From: Cyanobacteria bacterium UBA3803
Lineage (GTDB): Bacteria > Cyanobacteriota > Vampirovibrionia > Gastranaerophilales > Gastranaerophilaceae
Direction: 5' to 3'
Assembly (NCBI GenBank): GCA_002369055.1
Contig: DFEL01000053.1
Location: forward strand, 1 to 7,171
Length of the DNA: 7,171 nt
The stretch's first letter is position 1. Each line of letters begins with the position of its first letter. The position numbers were made by a program, and so were the translations under genes. Shown here in pieces: positions 4,736 to 7,171 of the stretch. A model generated the notes under the pieces. The model made no database searches, was not told the origin of the DNA, and saw only the letters and a program-made list of their open reading frames with translations.

Positions 4736-7171
4736 TCACTTTAATAATCGGTCAATACAAGCTTTTTGTGAAGTCAGCCATTCACGATAACTTACACGTT
4801 TTACTTGATATCCTGAGCGTTCTAATATCGCTTGTTTACGCATATTTTTAATCTTTTCATGGGGTTCGTCTTCGACACCATCTACTTCTACGATTGTTTT
4901 GTCAAAAATCAAATCGGCACTTAAATTTGCGATACTTGCACCTGCAACAACATCTTTGCCCAGTTCTCGTAATGTTTCCGCAATTTCCCGTTCCAATTCG
5001 TTTTTGTAAATATTTTCGTCAATATCTTTATTTAAAATTGCTTCCTGACGTTCCATGTACTCTCTTAAAAATGCCATATAACTTCTAAAGTGTCCTGTCG
5101 GCAAATTTGAAATATCATGTGAAATAAAGTTTATCATTTTATTTTTTGCACGTGTAATTGCAACATTGAATAAATTAGGTTTTTGTAAGAAGGTTAAACT
5201 TTGGGAATGACTATTATCTGCAAAAGCCCAAGATATAAGCATAATATCTCTTTCATCACCCTGAAATGTGTGTGCTGTACCTATTTCTACCTGATGTTTT
5301 TTTAACATGTGGTCTGAAAGGACTTTAGACACGGATATTTTTAATTGGTCTACTTGTGCTCTAAATGGAGATATAATACCAATAGTTACCGGCTTTTTAG
5401 GATTTTTTCTTTCATCTTCCACTATTAATTCATGCAGAACCTTTACAACCGCTTCAATTTCAGGCAAATTTCTTGTTATATTTCCATCAACTTTACCTTC
5501 AGGTACCTGTACAAGCTCAAGAACTTTATCTCCGACTTTGTCTTTTCTCATAATTCTTATTTTTCCGCCATAAAATTCTTGATTTGAAAAATCAATAATT
5601 GGCGGCAGACTTCTAAAATGCTCGTCAAGCATTATTGAATTAGCAGAATAATAATCTGAAACATCAAACATTGAGTTTGTTCTAAAACGCCACATTAATT
5701 GGTATTTGTTTGGAATGCCGTATTGATTCATAAACGATTGTTCTTTTGCTTTTTCAAGGAAGGATAAATGCGGTAATTGCTTATCATCACCTACTATTAC
5801 AGCTTTTTTCGCACGGAATAAAATAGGAAAACAACTTGCAATATCGCATTGAGAGGCTTCATCAATAATTGCAACATCGAACATTCCGGGTTTTAGAGGA
5901 ATTGAACTTGAAATTGCATAAGTTGTTGTACACCAACAAGGAAATGCATCTAAAAGTGGTTTGAAATCTTCTGTTTCAAGAATTTCATTTTGTTTTCTCA
6001 AACTTCTTTCTACAAGTGAGCGGGCATGAATTTTTAATCTGTTTTTCTTAACACTATCTTTTAAAATACCCATTAGTGATTGTCTTCTTTTATTTTTTAG
6101 AATGTTTGATGCAATTGTCTTTTGCTTTTTCTTCATTTGAGAAATTTGTTCAATCATCAAATGAATATTACCTGTTTTTTGAATTTTAGTTTCGATTTCG
6201 TGTAAGGTAAAATCTAATTTTGCAAAATCAAATTCTGACTTAATGTTATCAAGTATTTCATTATTTATTTTAGTATCTTTTAGTTTTAGTATTTTTTTTA
6301 ATTGGCTTTTGGCATTATGATTTGAAATATTTGCAAAAAATCCTGTTTTTTCCATATTTTCAGAAATTGTTGCAAAAGATGTTTCCAGTTGTTCTATCTC
6401 AGTTTTATTAAGAACAGATTTTACATATTCATTTGTTTCATAGGATTTTCCGCTTAATTTTATTTCTTCATAAATATCGTGCCATTGTTTTTCAAGGTTA
6501 ATAATTTTATCGCATTTTGTTTGAAGGTCATACATTTTATCAAGATGGTCTTTCATATCTTGAACATCTGCTGTTAAGTATTCTTCAGCACCTTCATCAA
6601 TATCTGCCTGACCGTTTATTAATTCGTTTAAATCCGTTCTTAATTGTTTTTGATAGTTTAGTCTGCCTGCTCGCAAAGCTAAAAATGGTGCACCTAAGCT
6701 GTTTAAGCGTTCTGCAACAACATCAACCGCTTTATCCATTTTTGATGCAATAAGCACGGTCTTACCGTTTGCAATTAAGTGTGCAGCAAGATTTACTATC
6801 GTTTGTGATTTACCTGTTCCGGGAGGCCCTTGTACTGCAATAAATTTTTCTGTTTCGACTGTTTTTAAAACTTTTTCCTGCGTTTTACTCAATGATAAAG
6901 GTGTTATGGGATAAAATTTATCCGACTCCTCAACTTCCGGTATTATTTTAGATTTTTCTTTTGATTGTATAAATTCATCATTTATAACTGCAAGAGAAGT
7001 TTCACGGTACATACCGCTTGGTTTTTCTGCAATTTGCATTAATTCGTGTAAAACACCTGCCGTCACAGGAGGTCTTTTCGTTAAAATTATTGCAGATTGA
7101 TTTGTAACGCTTACGTGTTCAACTTTTTTTGCAACTTCTTTGGCTTTTCTTTCTTCTTGTTCTTCCTGTTC
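4736..7171 (-). CDS. SF1 UPF1/Dna2-like helicase with C-terminal Vsr/DUF559-like nuclease domain (5' end outside window)
   Basis: The visible 811 codons encode an ATP-driven helicase. Numbering from the first visible codon: Walker A GPPGTGKSQ at 115-123, motif Ia VLIASK near 139, a long charged probably coiled-coil insert at about 195-400, motif II IIDEASQ at 435-441, motif III VGDDKQLP at 460-467, motif IV LDEHFRS at 515-521, motif V GTAHTFQGDERD at 631-642 and motif VI NVAITRAK at 669-676. DEAS-Q and the TFQG motif place it in the UPF1/Dna2-like SF1B group. The last 90 residues look like a Vsr/DUF559 (PD-(D/E)XK-like) nuclease: ELEREIAETLRELG near 725, Asp753, VEVDG at 761-765 and GYQVKRVSYREW at 787-798. 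The GTG at 7066 is not the start: the frame is open to 7171 with plausible sequence (a Glu/Lys-rich stretch, then SAIILTKRPPVTAG), and the bases before it are CCTCCT, not a ribosome site. Such fusions occur in phage-defence and repair loci; the role here is inferred. Confidence 0.9.
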   Translation of the reverse strand, partial: EQEEQEERKAKEVAKKVEHVSVTNQSAIILTKRPPVTAGVLHELMQIAEKPSGMYRETSLAVINDEFIQSKEKSKIIPEVEESDKFYPITPLSLSKTQEKVLKTVETEKFIAVQGPPGTGKSQTIVNLAAHLIANGKTVLIASKMDKAVDVVAERLNSLGAPFLALRAGRLNYQKQLRTDLNELINGQADIDEGAEEYLTADVQDMKDHLDKMYDLQTKCDKIINLEKQWHDIYEEIKLSGKSYETNEYVKSVLNKTEIEQLETSFATISENMEKTGFFANISNHNAKSQLKKILKLKDTKINNEILDNIKSEFDFAKLDFTLHEIETKIQKTGNIHLMIEQISQMKKKQKTIASNILKNKRRQSLMGILKDSVKKNRLKIHARSLVERSLRKQNEILETEDFKPLLDAFPCWCTTTYAISSSIPLKPGMFDVAIIDEASQCDIASCFPILFRAKKAVIVGDDKQLPHLSFLEKAKEQSFMNQYGIPNKYQLMWRFRTNSMFDVSDYYSANSIMLDEHFRSLPPIIDFSNQEFYGGKIRIMRKDKVGDKVLELVQVPEGKVDGNITRNLPEIEAVVKVLHELIVEDERKNPKKPVTIGIISPFRAQVDQLKISVSKVLSDHMLKKHQVEIGTAHTFQGDERDIMLISWAFADNSHSQSLTFLQKPNLFNVAITRAKNKMINFISHDISNLPTGHFRSYMAFLREYMERQEAILNKDIDENIYKNELEREIAETLRELGKDVVAGASIANLSADLIFDKTIVEVDGVEDEPHEKIKNMRKQAILERSGYQVKRVSYREWLTSQKACIDRLLK

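Noticed and set aside
4894..6753. Plus-strand ORFs at 4894-5088, 5307-5573 and 6517-6753
   Set aside because: All are opposite conserved helicase or nuclease motifs and look like shadows of that gene.
7067..7074. AGGAGGTC on the plus strand as a ribosome binding site
   Set aside because: No start codon follows at a suitable distance and the stretch codes for the helicase on the other strand.

Overview
The window is AT-rich bacterial DNA using the standard code (TGG for Trp, TGA as a stop). It holds four long or medium genes, two small genes in the middle, and one gene cut at each edge. A paired glycyl-tRNA synthetase beta chain, an MsbA-type transporter and very low GC fit an outer-membrane-bearing gut bacterium. 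The unlinked glyS (no glyQ beside it) and the sequence style would suit a non-photosynthetic relative of cyanobacteria such as Gastranaerophilales/Vampirovibrionia. This assignment is an inference from family style, not from a search.

Layout, left to right. (1) 1-181, minus: first 60 codons of an unidentified Gln-rich protein, running off the left edge. (2) 182-339: intergenic, with a ribosome binding site but no convincing promoter or terminator. (3) 340-4169, minus: msbA-like ABC exporter followed 32 bp later by glyS, a likely two-gene operon. A good -35/-10 pair lies so close to the msbA ATG that the message would be almost leaderless. (4) 4213-4362, minus: a 49-codon AbrB/MazE-type DNA-binding protein that is easy to miss because of its size. 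(5) 4363-4460: a 98-bp divergent control region with six TTATAA boxes in two groups of three, each group spaced exactly 11 bp apart, and a near-consensus sigma-70 promoter. (6) 4461-4733, plus: a 90-residue orphan protein. (7) 4736-7171, minus: an SF1 UPF1/Dna2-like helicase with a C-terminal Vsr/DUF559-like nuclease fold. Its reading frame stays open to the right edge, so its true start is outside the window.

The msbA-glyS pair is housekeeping (envelope lipid export and translation). The middle looks like a compact, self-regulated accessory module: a tiny swapped-hairpin regulator and an unknown small protein, divergently transcribed from a shared, helically phased operator array. The orphan gene is convergent with a helicase-nuclease of a type often seen in defence or DNA-repair contexts. 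The most interesting item is the phased TTATAA array and the two small genes it separates. Their functional link is an inference.
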